A stretch of DNA of 64,000 nt, taken from NCBI RefSeq assembly GCF_900187965.1, contig NZ_FZNL01000005.1, forward strand, positions 186,001-250,000, given 5' to 3'. Origin of the DNA: Flavobacterium sp. ov086 (GTDB taxonomy: Bacteria > Bacteroidota > Bacteroidia > Flavobacteriales > Flavobacteriaceae). The translations under genes were made by a program, and so were the position numbers. The notes below the pieces were generated by a model. That model had not been told where the DNA came from and did no database searches. It saw nothing but the letters and a program-made list of their open reading frames with translations. Below, piece by piece: positions 22,223 through 30,689 of this stretch. Numbering within the stretch: position 1 is the first letter of the stretch; each line of letters starts with the position of its first letter.

Positions 22223-24643
22223 TTATCTTAAAACAGCTCCAATTTCAGTCTCAAAAGTTTGTTGCAATTTCGACATGATTTTATCAATTTGAGCATCTGT
22301 AAGCGTTTTAGTATTGTCCTGAATAGTAAAACTTAACGCATACGACTTTTTACCTTCCGGAAGTTTATCACCTTCGTAAACATCAAACAGGTTAACGTCT
22401 TTTAGAAGCGTTTTCTCTGTTTGTTTCGCCAAATTATAAATACGTTCATAAGTTGTATTATGATCGATTAGTAACGCTAAATCTCTACGAACTTCTGGAT
22501 ATTTAGGTATTTCAGTATATTTAATTTTTCCTGTAATAATTTTCAGAACTAAATCCCAGTTGAAATCAGCATAGTAAACATCTTGTTTGATTCCGAAATG
22601 TTTCAATATTGATTTTTTAACAACTCCCATTTCAACCAATGTATCATTGTTGTAGCAAATTGCTGTTCCTTCTGAGAAAATATCAGATTGTACAGGAGCA
22701 TTTGTAATTTTCTCAATTCCTAAACGAGTAAGGATTCCTTTTACATAACCTTTCAATAAAAAGAAATCAGTTACTTTTTGAGGATTTGTCCAGCTTTCTT
22801 TGTTTCTGTTACCGGAAATCAACAAAGTAAGGTGTTTATGCTCTTCGTAACCGTTAAGGTATTTATGATATGACTTTCCAAATTCGAACAATTTCAAATC
22901 AGAATTTCTCCTGTTGATATTATAAGAAATAGCTTCTAAACCGGAGAATAACAATGATTGACGCATTGTTGCCAAATCACTGCTCAAAGGATTCAACATC
23001 GTAACATTGTGCTCTTCTTTTAAAACAGTCGACAATTTCGCGTAAGCGGCAGTTGTCAAAGAGTTCGCCATCATTTCATGAAAACCTTGCGAATTCAATT
23101 GTCCTGCAATTACGTTTTGAACTTTATAATCTTCTGTTCTTGGAGAATTAGCAACCGTTGCATTGAATTTTTTAGAGAATTCGATGTTGTTATATCCATA
23201 AACTCTCAAGATTTCTTCGATTACATCAATTTCACGCTGAACATCAACACGGTAGGCCGGAATTGTTAAGCCTAAACCAGAATCAGAAACACTATTTACT
23301 TTAATATCTAAAGAAACTAATATTTTTTTGATCGTATCTTTTGGGATTTCCTGTCCGATAATTTTCGAAACGTGGCTGAAATTCAATAAAACAGAAAAAT
23401 CTTCTACTTTTTTAGGATAAACTTCCACAACATCAGAAGTTAATTTTCCACCTGCAACTTCCTGGATTAAAAGCGCCGCACGTTTTAAAGCGTATTCCGT
23501 AATTGTTGGGTCAATTCCTCTTTCAAATCTAAAAGAAGCGTCTGTGTTCAATTGGTGTCTTTTAGCTGTTTTACGAATACTCACAGCGTCAAAATAAGCA
23601 CTTTCTAAGAATATAGAAGTTGTTCCTTCAGTAATACCAGATTTTTTTCCACCAAAAACACCTGCAATACAAAGCGGACCTTTTTCGTCGCAAATCATCA
23701 AATCTTCTTTATGTAATGTTCTTTCAACATCGTCTAAAGTGGTGAATTTTGTTCCTTCGGGAAGTGTTTTTACGATAATTTTTCCGTTGATTTTTGCAGC
23801 ATCAAAAGCGTGCAAAGGCTGACCTAATTCATGTAAAACATAATTAGTAACGTCAACAATATTATTTTTTGGAGTTAATCCAATAGCTTTTAAACGATCT
23901 TGTAACCAGCTTGGAGATTCATGTACAGAAATACCAGAAATGGTAACACCGCAATATCTAGGCGCCAACAAAGGCTCCTCAACATTTACATCAATTTTTA
24001 AAGTTCGCATTTCGACTCTAAAATTACTTACAGATGGTGTGATCAATTCAATATTTACACCACGTTGCAACATTCCCGCTCTTAAATCACGAGCAGTACC
24101 AAAATGGCTCATTGCATCAGCACGGTTAGGTGTCAATCCAATTTCGAAAACTTCATCATTAACAATCTGAAAAACTTCTGAAGCAGCAGTTCCCGGAACC
24201 AGTGCATCATTAAGAACCATGATTCCGTCGTGGCTTGTACCAAGACCTAATTCATCTTCGGCACAAATCATTCCGTGACTTTCCTGTCCGCGAATCTTTC
24301 CTTTTTTGATGGTAAATTCAACGCCATCCTTATCGTACAAAATGGTTCCAATAGTTGCAACAGGCACTTTTTGTCCAGCAGCAACATTTGCCGCACCGCA
24401 AACAATTTGTATTGGAGCTTCTAAGCCAATATTTACTGTAGTAACGTTTAATCTGTCAGCATCAGGGTGTTTTTCGCAAGTAAGTACGTGTCCTACAACA
24501 ACACCTTCTAAACCGCCTTTAATCGATTGGTATTTTTCGACAACTTCAACTTCCAGCCCTAAATCTGTCAGTAATTCTGAAGTTTGCTCAGATGTCCAGT
24601 CTGTTTTAATAAATTGTTTTAACCAGTTGTAAGATATTTTCAT
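22223..24643 (-). CDS. pheT: Phenylalanine-tRNA ligase beta subunit
   Basis: An 806-aa cytoplasmic subunit of the alpha2beta2 enzyme that charges tRNA-Phe. Domain order is normal: N-terminal MKISYNWLKQFI, a tRNA-binding EMAP-like domain (~40-150), B3/B4 editing domain, B5, the catalytic-like core, and the C-terminal FDX-ACB anticodon domain (YPEVRRDLALLIDH, then SYALSFTIQDNTKTLTD). Length is standard. pheS is not in this window. A strong terminator follows. Confidence 0.97.
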   Translation of the reverse strand: MKISYNWLKQFIKTDWTSEQTSELLTDLGLEVEVVEKYQSIKGGLEGVVVGHVLTCEKHPDADRLNVTTVNIGLEAPIQIVCGAANVAAGQKVPVATIGTILYDKDGVEFTIKKGKIRGQESHGMICAEDELGLGTSHDGIMVLNDALVPGTAASEVFQIVNDEVFEIGLTPNRADAMSHFGTARDLRAGMLQRGVNIELITPSVSNFRVEMRTLKIDVNVEEPLLAPRYCGVTISGISVHESPSWLQDRLKAIGLTPKNNIVDVTNYVLHELGQPLHAFDAAKINGKIIVKTLPEGTKFTTLDDVERTLHKEDLMICDEKGPLCIAGVFGGKKSGITEGTTSIFLESAYFDAVSIRKTAKRHQLNTDASFRFERGIDPTITEYALKRAALLIQEVAGGKLTSDVVEVYPKKVEDFSVLLNFSHVSKIIGQEIPKDTIKKILVSLDIKVNSVSDSGLGLTIPAYRVDVQREIDVIEEILRVYGYNNIEFSKKFNATVANSPRTEDYKVQNVIAGQLNSQGFHEMMANSLTTAAYAKLSTVLKEEHNVTMLNPLSSDLATMRQSLLFSGLEAISYNINRRNSDLKLFEFGKSYHKYLNGYEEHKHLTLLISGNRNKESWTNPQKVTDFFLLKGYVKGILTRLGIEKITNAPVQSDIFSEGTAICYNNDTLVEMGVVKKSILKHFGIKQDVYYADFNWDLVLKIITGKIKYTEIPKYPEVRRDLALLIDHNTTYERIYNLAKQTEKTLLKDVNLFDVYEGDKLPEGKKSYALSFTIQDNTKTLTDAQIDKIMSKLQQTFETEIGAVLR

Positions 24644-24737
24644 TTTAATGTTATTCTTGAATATGGGTGTAAATATAAGGATTGATCGTGGGAGTTGGAA
24701 ATATTTTTTTTGTTTTTTAAAGATTGGATTTAAAAAG

Positions 24738-24763
24738 AAAGAGAGAACTTATGTTCTCTCTTT
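24738..24763. terminator. Hairpin after the two-domain lipoprotein gene
   Basis: AAAGAGAGAAC (24738-24748) pairs perfectly with GTTCTCTCTTT (24753-24763), and A/T tracts flank both sides. On the minus strand it follows the lipoprotein gene by 12 bp and is followed by T-rich sequence. Confidence 0.75.
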
Positions 24764-24774
24764 TTGGTTTAAAA

Positions 24775-25770
24775 TTATTTGGTAGTGCATACTCCAGCGT
24801 GTACAATTAACCAAAAAGTGCCATCACCACTATAAGTTAAACTGTAATTGTCTAGTGTTGTATTGTTTAATGTATGTTGATTTCCAAATTGACCTGGTGC
24901 CGCAGTTGTAGGAGGACTGTCAGATAAGTAAACATGTGTTTCTGTAAATACAGTTCCCGGGTTTGTTGCATTTATTTCGACACTTACATTAGTACCCTGA
25001 ATTGTAACATTAACAATTCCTGCCAAATATCCTTTACTAATATCGTTTTGCCCTGCTCCGGCATATAAATTATAAGTATAAGTACCATTTTGAGTGTTAT
25101 CATAAAAAGTAGCCCAACCCCATTTTTCAGAAATTCCTAAGCTATTGAACGTGTAATTTCCGTACATATAGGCTGTATCACAAGTAGTTGTTACCACAGG
25201 AGGAGGTGCTGTACAAGTTCTTAAACAATAACTAAAATAGGTTGCCCAGTTTTTACCGGGAAATTTAATATCTCCGGCCCAGCCGGTTTCAGTGCGTATT
25301 ACAGTTCCGTTTACAATATTTTTCATGCTTGAATGTGCAGCAATGTAAAAACACTTGTTTGCATCAAGAATTATACTGGAAATAGGAATAGTAAAAGTGT
25401 AGGTTTGAACCAGGGGATTGAAAGTTTTTTTGTACGGAAACTGTCCCGGAATCGGGTTTCCGTTTTGGCTTGGCACGTTAGCAAATGTTCCAACATATAA
25501 ATGGACTTCACTAAAATACCAATTATCAAGTGCTTTGTAGGTTACATAAAGATTTGTAGCGTCATTTTCAACTAAGATTGTTCCCGAGTTTGTAAATTGC
25601 CCAGCCATAATATTAATTGAAACGGGATCACAGTTTGAATACGTTCCTTTAGAAGTTAAAGTAGAACTATTCGATTGTTTAGCTTCGGTTTGCACGTTAG
25701 TACTTACAGGCTCGTTAGTACAATTGACAAAGATCGAAGTTAAAACCAGCATTAAAATAATTTTTTTCAT
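24775..25770 (-). CDS. Lipoprotein with two similar beta-rich domains, function unknown
   Basis: A 331-aa protein starting MKKIILMLVLTSIFVNC, a lipoprotein signal with the lipobox Cys near residue 17. After a Ser/Thr-rich linker come two related units of ~110-130 residues. The first has GTILVENDATNLYVTYKA, EVHLYVG and PGQFPY; the second has GIVNVTIQGTNVSVEINA, ETHVYLSD and PGQFGNQH. The units are joined by a Pro-rich/Thr-rich stretch (APPPVVTTT). The pattern suggests an internal duplication of a sandwich domain on the cell surface. No sorting domain or enzymatic motif is seen. Confidence 0.7.
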   Translation of the reverse strand: MKKIILMLVLTSIFVNCTNEPVSTNVQTEAKQSNSSTLTSKGTYSNCDPVSINIMAGQFTNSGTILVENDATNLYVTYKALDNWYFSEVHLYVGTFANVPSQNGNPIPGQFPYKKTFNPLVQTYTFTIPISSIILDANKCFYIAAHSSMKNIVNGTVIRTETGWAGDIKFPGKNWATYFSYCLRTCTAPPPVVTTTCDTAYMYGNYTFNSLGISEKWGWATFYDNTQNGTYTYNLYAGAGQNDISKGYLAGIVNVTIQGTNVSVEINATNPGTVFTETHVYLSDSPPTTAAPGQFGNQHTLNNTTLDNYSLTYSGDGTFWLIVHAGVCTTK

Positions 25771-26057
25771 TTTAATAAGGAATTAATTAGTAAAAAGCAC
25801 TTAAATACAGGTCTCAATTAAAAATATCTAAAACTGTATTCAAGATTTATGTATCACAAATTTTATTGCTTATTATTTACATTTCAAAATATAATCGTTT
25901 AATGCATTATTTCAGCGATTAAGGACTTGTTTAGTACCAAATGAATCTTCAATTTATTTGTGAAACGTCTTGTGAATTGAGTATTTTTCATTTTTAGTAC
26001 TAATATTTTATTAATTAAATATTAAAAATGACTTATAAAAATGAATTTGTAGTTTTT

Positions 26058-26086
26058 GTGCTATTGGATGACTGAAAAGTGCTATT
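26058..26086 (+). promoter_or_regulatory. Direct repeat with 21-bp spacing, candidate AraC site
   Basis: GTGCTATT occurs at 26058-26065 and 26079-26086, exactly 21 bp apart, or two helical turns. This is the half-site spacing of AraC-type activators. The site ends 20 bp before the -7 element of the ALDH gene, a position suited to activation. The AraC-family gene at 28535-29458 is the obvious candidate regulator. Confidence 0.5.
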
Positions 26087-26105
26087 CTGTTTCAGATTAT
26101 GAAGG

Positions 26106-26113
26106 TAATTTTG
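26106..26113 (+). promoter_or_regulatory. -7 promoter element for the aldehyde dehydrogenase gene
   Basis: TAATTTTG is a perfect TAnnTTTG match 24 bp before the ATG at 26138. The -33 position lacks a good TTTG, which fits a promoter dependent on an activator. Confidence 0.5.
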
Positions 26114-26137
26114 AAATGAATCAAAAAAAATAATTTT

Positions 26138-27643
26138 ATGAGCACAACCGCAAAAAGACCCGAATTTAAGGCAAAATACGATAATTACATTAACGGAAAA
26201 TTTACTGCACCCATCAAAGGTGAATATTTTGATGTACTTTCTCCAATCGATGGAAAGGTATTTACAAAAGCGGCACATTCCGGTAAAGAAGATTTAGAAT
26301 TAGCTGTAGATGCAGCTTACGAAGCGTTTAAAAGCTGGGGAGGAACATCTGTTACAGAAAGAAGTATTTTACTAAATAAGATAGCACAAAAAATAGAAGA
26401 TAATCTTGAATATATTGCAACCGTAGAAACGATTGATAACGGAAAACCAATTCGAGAAACGCTTGCTGCTGATATCCCGTTGGCGATCGATCACTTTAGA
26501 TATTTTGCAGGAGTAATTCGTGCCGAAGAAAGTTCGATTGCAGAGCTTGATTCTCAAACAGTTTCAATTGCTTTAAGCGAACCTCTGGGCGTTGTTGCGC
26601 AAATTATTCCGTGGAATTTTCCAATTTTAATGGCAGTCTGGAAAATAGCTCCGGCACTTGCAGCAGGAAATACAATCGTACTGAAACCAGCTGAAAGCAC
26701 ACCAATTTCTATTTTGGTTTTAATGGAATTAATTGGTGATATTCTTCCTCCGGGAGTTCTGAATATTGTAAATGGTTTTGGTGCCGAACTTGGACGTCCG
26801 TTAGTAACAAACAAAAAAGTTTCTAAAGCTGCATTTACGGGTTCTACAACTACGGGACGTTTAGTGATGCAATACGCTACGGAAAATATTATTCCGGTTA
26901 CACTTGAACTTGGCGGAAAATCTCCAAATATCTTCTTTCCGTCCGTAGCAGATCACGACGATGATTTCTTTGATAAAGCAATTGAAGGGGCTGTTTTATT
27001 TGCTTTAAATCAGGGAGAAATATGTACTTGTCCGTCGAGATTATTAATTCATGAAGATATTTATGAAAAATTCATCGCGAAAGTAATCGAAAGAACCGAA
27101 GCTATTATTGCAGGAAATCCGTTGGATAAATCGACTATGATTGGCGCGCAGACTTCATTAGTTCAGAAGGAGAAAATCATGTCGTATATTAAACTAGGTA
27201 AAGAAGAAGGCGCAGAATTATTGACCGGAGGTGATGAGAATCATTTGGGCGGAGATCTTGAAGGCGGTTATTATATTAAGCCAACTTTGTTTAAAGGACA
27301 TAACAAAATGAGGATATTTCAGGAAGAAATTTTCGGACCTGTTTTGGCTGTTACAACTTTTAAAACTACCCAAGAAGCGATCGAAATTGCAAATGATACT
27401 ATGTATGGTTTAGGAGCAGGAGTATGGACGCGTGATGCACACGAAATTTATCAGGTTCCAAGAGCTATAAAATCCGGTCGTGTCTGGATTAATCAATACC
27501 ATTCTTATCCTGCAGGAGCGCCTTTTGGAGGTTATAAACAATCCGGAATAGGACGTGAAAATCATAAAATGATGCTGGGGCAATATCGCCAAACTAAAAA
27601 TATGCTTATTTCTTATGATAAAAAGAAATTAGGCTTCTTTTAA
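26138..27643 (+). CDS. NAD(P)-dependent aldehyde dehydrogenase (ExaC/AldB-like)
   Basis: A 501-aa class I/II aldehyde dehydrogenase. Catalytic Cys296 lies in [13 protein letters not shown] and the general-base Glu in [14 protein letters not shown]; cofactor stretches are IIPWNFPIL and FTGSTTTGR. The CTCPSR context is typical of the acetaldehyde/ethanol-linked ExaC/AldB branch. It oxidises aldehydes to acids in the cytoplasm. It is followed by a hairpin and the DUF779 gene, an ALDH-DUF779 pairing common in bacteria, with an AraC regulator beyond. Likely induced through the 21-bp direct repeat upstream. Confidence 0.93.
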   Translation: MSTTAKRPEFKAKYDNYINGKFTAPIKGEYFDVLSPIDGKVFTKAAHSGKEDLELAVDAAYEAFKSWGGTSVTERSILLNKIAQKIEDNLEYIATVETIDNGKPIRETLAADIPLAIDHFRYFAGVIRAEESSIAELDSQTVSIALSEPLGVVAQIIPWNFPILMAVWKIAPALAAGNTIVLKPAESTPISILVLMELIGDILPPGVLNIVNGFGAELGRPLVTNKKVSKAAFTGSTTTGRLVMQYATENIIPVTLELGGKSPNIFFPSVADHDDDFFDKAIEGAVLFALNQGEICTCPSRLLIHEDIYEKFIAKVIERTEAIIAGNPLDKSTMIGAQTSLVQKEKIMSYIKLGKEEGAELLTGGDENHLGGDLEGGYYIKPTLFKGHNKMRIFQEEIFGPVLAVTTFKTTQEAIEIANDTMYGLGAGVWTRDAHEIYQVPRAIKSGRVWINQYHSYPAGAPFGGYKQSGIGRENHKMMLGQYRQTKNMLISYDKKKLGFF

Positions 27644-27662
27644 TTGGTTATTGGTTGGTTCG

Positions 27663-27689
27663 AAAAGGTAAGTTTCTGACTTACCTTTT
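27663..27689 (+). terminator. Hairpin between the ALDH and DUF779 genes
   Basis: AAAAGGTAAGT (27663-27673) pairs perfectly with ACTTACCTTTT (27679-27689) and is followed by a T-run. It probably terminates or attenuates most ALDH transcripts before the DUF779 gene. Confidence 0.75.
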
Positions 27690-27732
27690 TTTGTAATTTT
27701 AATTTAAAGAAAAATATTTAAAGCAAAATGTC

Positions 27733-28107
27733 ATGATAAAAAGAATTGACGCCACAGATAAAGCCATTGAACTAATCAGAATTTTAAAGGAAAAACATGG
27801 CGATTTAATGTTTTATCAAGCCGGTGGATGCTGCGAAGGAACACAGCCACAATGTTTTGAAAAAGGCGGTTACTATCAGCGAACAGGCGACGTTTGTATT
27901 GGTATTATTGAAGAAACAGAATTCTGGGTCGACAAAGATTTATTTGAATACTGGAAACATGCTCATTTTACACTTACGGTAATTGATGCTTTTGGCGTTG
28001 GTGGTTTTTCATTAGAAACTCCGCTGAAAAAGACCTTTCAAATTGAATATCGAATTTTTACCGAAGAAGAGGAAAAGGATTTGGAACCGGTTAGGTTTAT
28101 AGAGTAA
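27733..28107 (+). CDS. DUF779-family protein
   Basis: A 124-aa cytoplasmic protein of the DUF779 family, recognised by MFYQAGGCCEGTQPQCF with its paired cysteines plus one more, and by WKHAHFTLTVIDAFGVGGFSLE. Members usually sit beside aldehyde dehydrogenases; the function is not established, and the conserved Cys/His content suggests metal binding or redox work. It starts at ATG 27733. The last codons fall in a 14-bp tandem duplication (28093-28120), so the stop and the following 14 bp are nearly repeated. Confidence 0.88.
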   Translation: MIKRIDATDKAIELIRILKEKHGDLMFYQAGGCCEGTQPQCFEKGGYYQRTGDVCIGIIEETEFWVDKDLFEYWKHAHFTLTVIDAFGVGGFSLETPLKKTFQIEYRIFTEEEEKDLEPVRFIE

Positions 28108-28126
28108 GGTTTATAGAGTAAGGTTT

Positions 28127-28529
28127 AAAGGTTATGAGGTGCAAAGGGACAAAGGGACAAAGGTTTTTAATGTGCAAAGATTGATCGTAGAGGCGCACAG
28201 CAGTGCGTCTTTTTTATATTCACATTGTTGGTGTTCAAGGGTTTTAATGCGCAAAGATTGATCGTAGAGATGCACAGCAGTGCGTCTTTTTTTTACCGAC
28301 AATATTGTTGTTCAAAGGTTTTAATGTAGATGTGTAGCGGTCCGTCTAACATGTGGTTATAGAAAATTGGCATGGATAATTGGAACGTAGACGCACTGCT
28401 GTGCGCCTCTACGATAAACGTTGCGAAATAAACGTTGCGAAAAAAAATGTAGAATAAATGTTATAAGATAAACGTTGTAAAAACACATGCTAAAAAAAAA
28501 ACTTTGTCCCTTTGCACCTCATAACCTTT
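28127..28529. repeat. Perfect 28-bp inverted repeat flanking the spacer
   Basis: Positions 28127-28154 (AAAGGTTATGAGGTGC and onward) are the exact reverse complement of 28502-28529. The arms are 347 bp apart and close the whole spacer into a large potential stem. They lie between the convergent DUF779 and AraC genes. Confidence 0.8.
28160..28347. repeat. 77-bp tandem repeat, about 2.5 copies
   Basis: TTTTAATG recurs at about 28165, 28242 and 28317, a constant period near 77 bp. Units 1 and 2 share GCAAAGATTGATCGTAGAG and a GCACAGCAGTGCGTCTTTTTT core; unit 3 is decayed. The core can fold on itself (GCGCACAGCAGTGCGTC). An inverted core lies at 28384-28414. The spacing, identity and lack of uniform spacers do not fit CRISPR. 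Confidence 0.7.
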
Positions 28530-28534
28530 GCACC

Positions 28535-29458
28535 TCAATTAACATATAACAACTGATATTGTTTAGGTGTAATTCCTTCATGCTTTTTGAATAATCTTAT
28601 AAAGTAATTTGCATCTTCAAAACCCGACAAATAGCAAACTTCGTTGATTTGAATCGCGGGATTTCTTAGGAGTTTTTTAGCATGTCTTATTTTTTCGTTC
28701 AGGATATACTCAATCGGACTCATTCCTAATTCTCTTTTAAAAAAGCGATAGAAAGAAGCCGTACTCATACAGGCTTTATCACTTAGGGCTTTCAGATTTA
28801 TGTTTTCTCTAAGGTTGAGTTTTATGTATTCTGTAACTTCAAAGATGGGGCTGTTTGCATGAATTGCATTTCCTTCGTCTATGGATTTTATGGTTTGAGT
28901 CTGGATAATTCTGATCAATAATTCTTGCAAAGTCAAGTCGGCCAGCGCATCTTTGGTGATCGACGTACTCATACATTCCTTGATAAGTTTATTGATTGTA
29001 GCAGCAAGATCAACATTATTGTAAAAGAAATAATTTTGATGATTTAATTGCCAGAATACGTCGTTTCCTTCTTTTGGATATCGTTCGTTTAGGAAATTTA
29101 GAGTATCTGTTATTTTGGTATTATCGATTGCTAATGCCAAACATTGTGTTGGATTTTCTCTGGACGCTTCTGGGAAATCAATTTTCATTTCGATATTCGA
29201 AGGAATCACCACAGTTTCACCAGGTAAATAATCAAATCCGGGTTCGTCAAAAAGATGCATTATTTTTTTGCCCCTCAACATGCTGGTTACCACAAAATCA
29301 TTGAATTTTAAAGGCACCAGTTTGGATGATTCGTAGGTTTCAAAAATGTTTAATTCACAATGATTCAGCGTGTATGCACTTCTGTTTTCTACAAGAGTCT
29401 TTAGTGATTTTTCTTTAGATAAATGCGGAGGATCAATTAAAACACGATGATTATTCAT
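28535..29458 (-). CDS. AraC-family transcriptional regulator
   Basis: A 307-aa regulator. The N-terminal ~190 residues form an AraC-type ligand-binding cupin-like domain (PGETVVIPSNIEMKIDFP). The C-terminal ~100 residues hold two helix-turn-helices (LKALSDKACMSTASFYRFFK and INEVCYLSGFEDANYFIRLF) with the family signature GMSPIEYILNEKIRHAK. It lies convergent to ALDH-DUF779, an arrangement I associate with AraC-controlled ALDH in Bacteroidetes. The putative site upstream of ALDH has AraC geometry. The inducer is unknown, perhaps an aldehyde or alcohol. Confidence 0.92.
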   Translation of the reverse strand: MNNHRVLIDPPHLSKEKSLKTLVENRSAYTLNHCELNIFETYESSKLVPLKFNDFVVTSMLRGKKIMHLFDEPGFDYLPGETVVIPSNIEMKIDFPEASRENPTQCLALAIDNTKITDTLNFLNERYPKEGNDVFWQLNHQNYFFYNNVDLAATINKLIKECMSTSITKDALADLTLQELLIRIIQTQTIKSIDEGNAIHANSPIFEVTEYIKLNLRENINLKALSDKACMSTASFYRFFKRELGMSPIEYILNEKIRHAKKLLRNPAIQINEVCYLSGFEDANYFIRLFKKHEGITPKQYQLLYVN

Positions 29459-29530
29459 TAGAATTAAATTTTTAGTGATGACTCTAAATTTAATAAAAAT
29501 AATGATAAGAACCTTAGATTTAACGTTTAA

Positions 29531-29735
29531 TTAAATCAGTTCTTCAACGTGTTTTTTAATGTTCTCCGAGATTTTCTTTATAGACAAATCATTCTCATCA
29601 TTTCCAAACGGATCTTCAATTTCTTTGGCAATAAGCTCTAAATTGCCAATACATAAAAGATAAATACTACGGCAGGTGCTGCCAAATATCCTAAACTAAG
29701 AGAACACACAAATAGTAGTGTCATAGTGTAAAAGC
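29531..29735 (-). pseudogene. Duplicated 3' fragment of the bestrophin gene
   Basis: About 205 bp match the 3' end of the intact bestrophin gene (32930-33135) at high identity, from the stop codon inward, with the same orientation. Compared with the intact copy it lacks one base near 29650, which shifts the frame, and homology ends near 29735. The intact gene lies 3.4 kb away beyond the T9SS pair, so the two genes between are bracketed by direct repeats. Confidence 0.85.
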
Positions 29736-29759
29736 TGTTATTAAGTCTTTTTAAGGAAG

Positions 29760-30689
29760 TCAATAAATTTTGCAGCTGCATTTTTCACTATTTTCATTTA
29801 ATAAAGTATAGGTTAGCAAAAAAGTATGTGTACCGTTATTGTAACGGCTGAATTTGATTATGGATTGATCATAAGCATAACCAATTTTGAAATTATCAAA
29901 CAAACGAACTCCAAAAAGAAGTCCGACACTGGAATTGTAGTCAAAATTTAAACTGGCAATATATTTTTCGTACCAATTGAGATTAAGAGAAGTTAGAACA
30001 CTAATTGGTGCACCTTCTGTAACTCTGATCAAAGCTGCAGGCGTTAAAGTAATATCTCGTTGCAGTTCAAATTTGTAACCGGTATTGAGGTAATAATAGC
30101 TTTTATGTTTCGAAAGAGCAGTAGAATTATTGGCATTGTAATATTTTGAAACCAATAGATTAGGAGTTGAAAGTCCAATAAAAAATTTATCAGAATATAA
30201 GTTCATTCCCAGTCCTAATATAAGTGATAAATTGTTTTCAAAATTTGAATTAAAAACAGCTTCGCCTGGTTGGTAAACATCTAGCTGATTGATGTCAACT
30301 TTATAAGAATGTAATCCGCTTTTTAGTCCTAGCGCCAGTTTGTATTTGTTGTTTACATCAATATAATAGGCAAAATTTCCTTCAATATTATATTCTCTTG
30401 CCGGACCAATAACGTCATGATGCAAACTTAATCCAAGTCCAATTTTATTATAAGGTAATTTTGTATCTACAGATAAGTATTGTGTTTTTGGAGCGCCATC
30501 AAATCCATACCATTGACTAGAATAAATTCCTGCTACATTTAATCCATCAGCTGCACCTGCAAAAGCTGGATTATAAATCAAAGGATTATAATTAAATATG
30601 GATAATTTAGAATCATTTTGTGATCTTACTATTAATGATAAAAGGAAGACTGCAACAAAAACTAGTGCTTTTTTTGATGTGCTATTCAT
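29760..30689 (-). CDS. PorP/SprF-family type IX secretion membrane protein
   Basis: A 309-aa outer-membrane protein with a signal peptide (KKALVFVAVFLLSLIVRSQ) and the family hallmark near the start of the barrel, NYNPLIYNPAFAGAADGLN. It ends in alternating beta strands. PorP/SprF-like proteins are encoded next to T9SS cargo proteins with type B sorting domains and are thought to anchor or help export that partner. Its start overlaps the end of the upstream gene by 8 bp, so the pair is coupled. Confidence 0.92.
   Translation of the reverse strand: MNSTSKKALVFVAVFLLSLIVRSQNDSKLSIFNYNPLIYNPAFAGAADGLNVAGIYSSQWYGFDGAPKTQYLSVDTKLPYNKIGLGLSLHHDVIGPAREYNIEGNFAYYIDVNNKYKLALGLKSGLHSYKVDINQLDVYQPGEAVFNSNFENNLSLILGLGMNLYSDKFFIGLSTPNLLVSKYYNANNSTALSKHKSYYYLNTGYKFELQRDITLTPAALIRVTEGAPISVLTSLNLNWYEKYIASLNFDYNSSVGLLFGVRLFDNFKIGYAYDQSIIKFSRYNNGTHTFLLTYTLLNENSEKCSCKIY

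Larger units (their letters stand above)
25771..26137. other. Divergent regulatory spacer between lipoprotein and ALDH genes
   Basis: This 367-bp AT-rich region has no gene. The ALDH side holds a likely AraC site (8-bp direct repeat, 26058-26086), a CTGAAA/TTTCAG inverted pair (26072-26077 and 26090-26095) and a TAATTTTG element at 26106-26113. Confidence 0.55.
28108..28534. other. Repeat-rich convergent spacer
   Basis: This spacer has no gene but dense structure. It holds a perfect 28-bp inverted repeat at its edges, a 77-bp tandem repeat inside, an inverted copy of that repeat's core (28384-28414), and short tandem ATAAACGTTGCGAA words around 28413-28450. See the separate repeat entries. 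Confidence 0.7.

Noticed and set aside
28160..28414. Possible CRISPR array
   Set aside because: Only 2-3 units of 77 bp, homologous over their whole length rather than constant repeat plus unique spacer, with one unit inverted; no cas genes.
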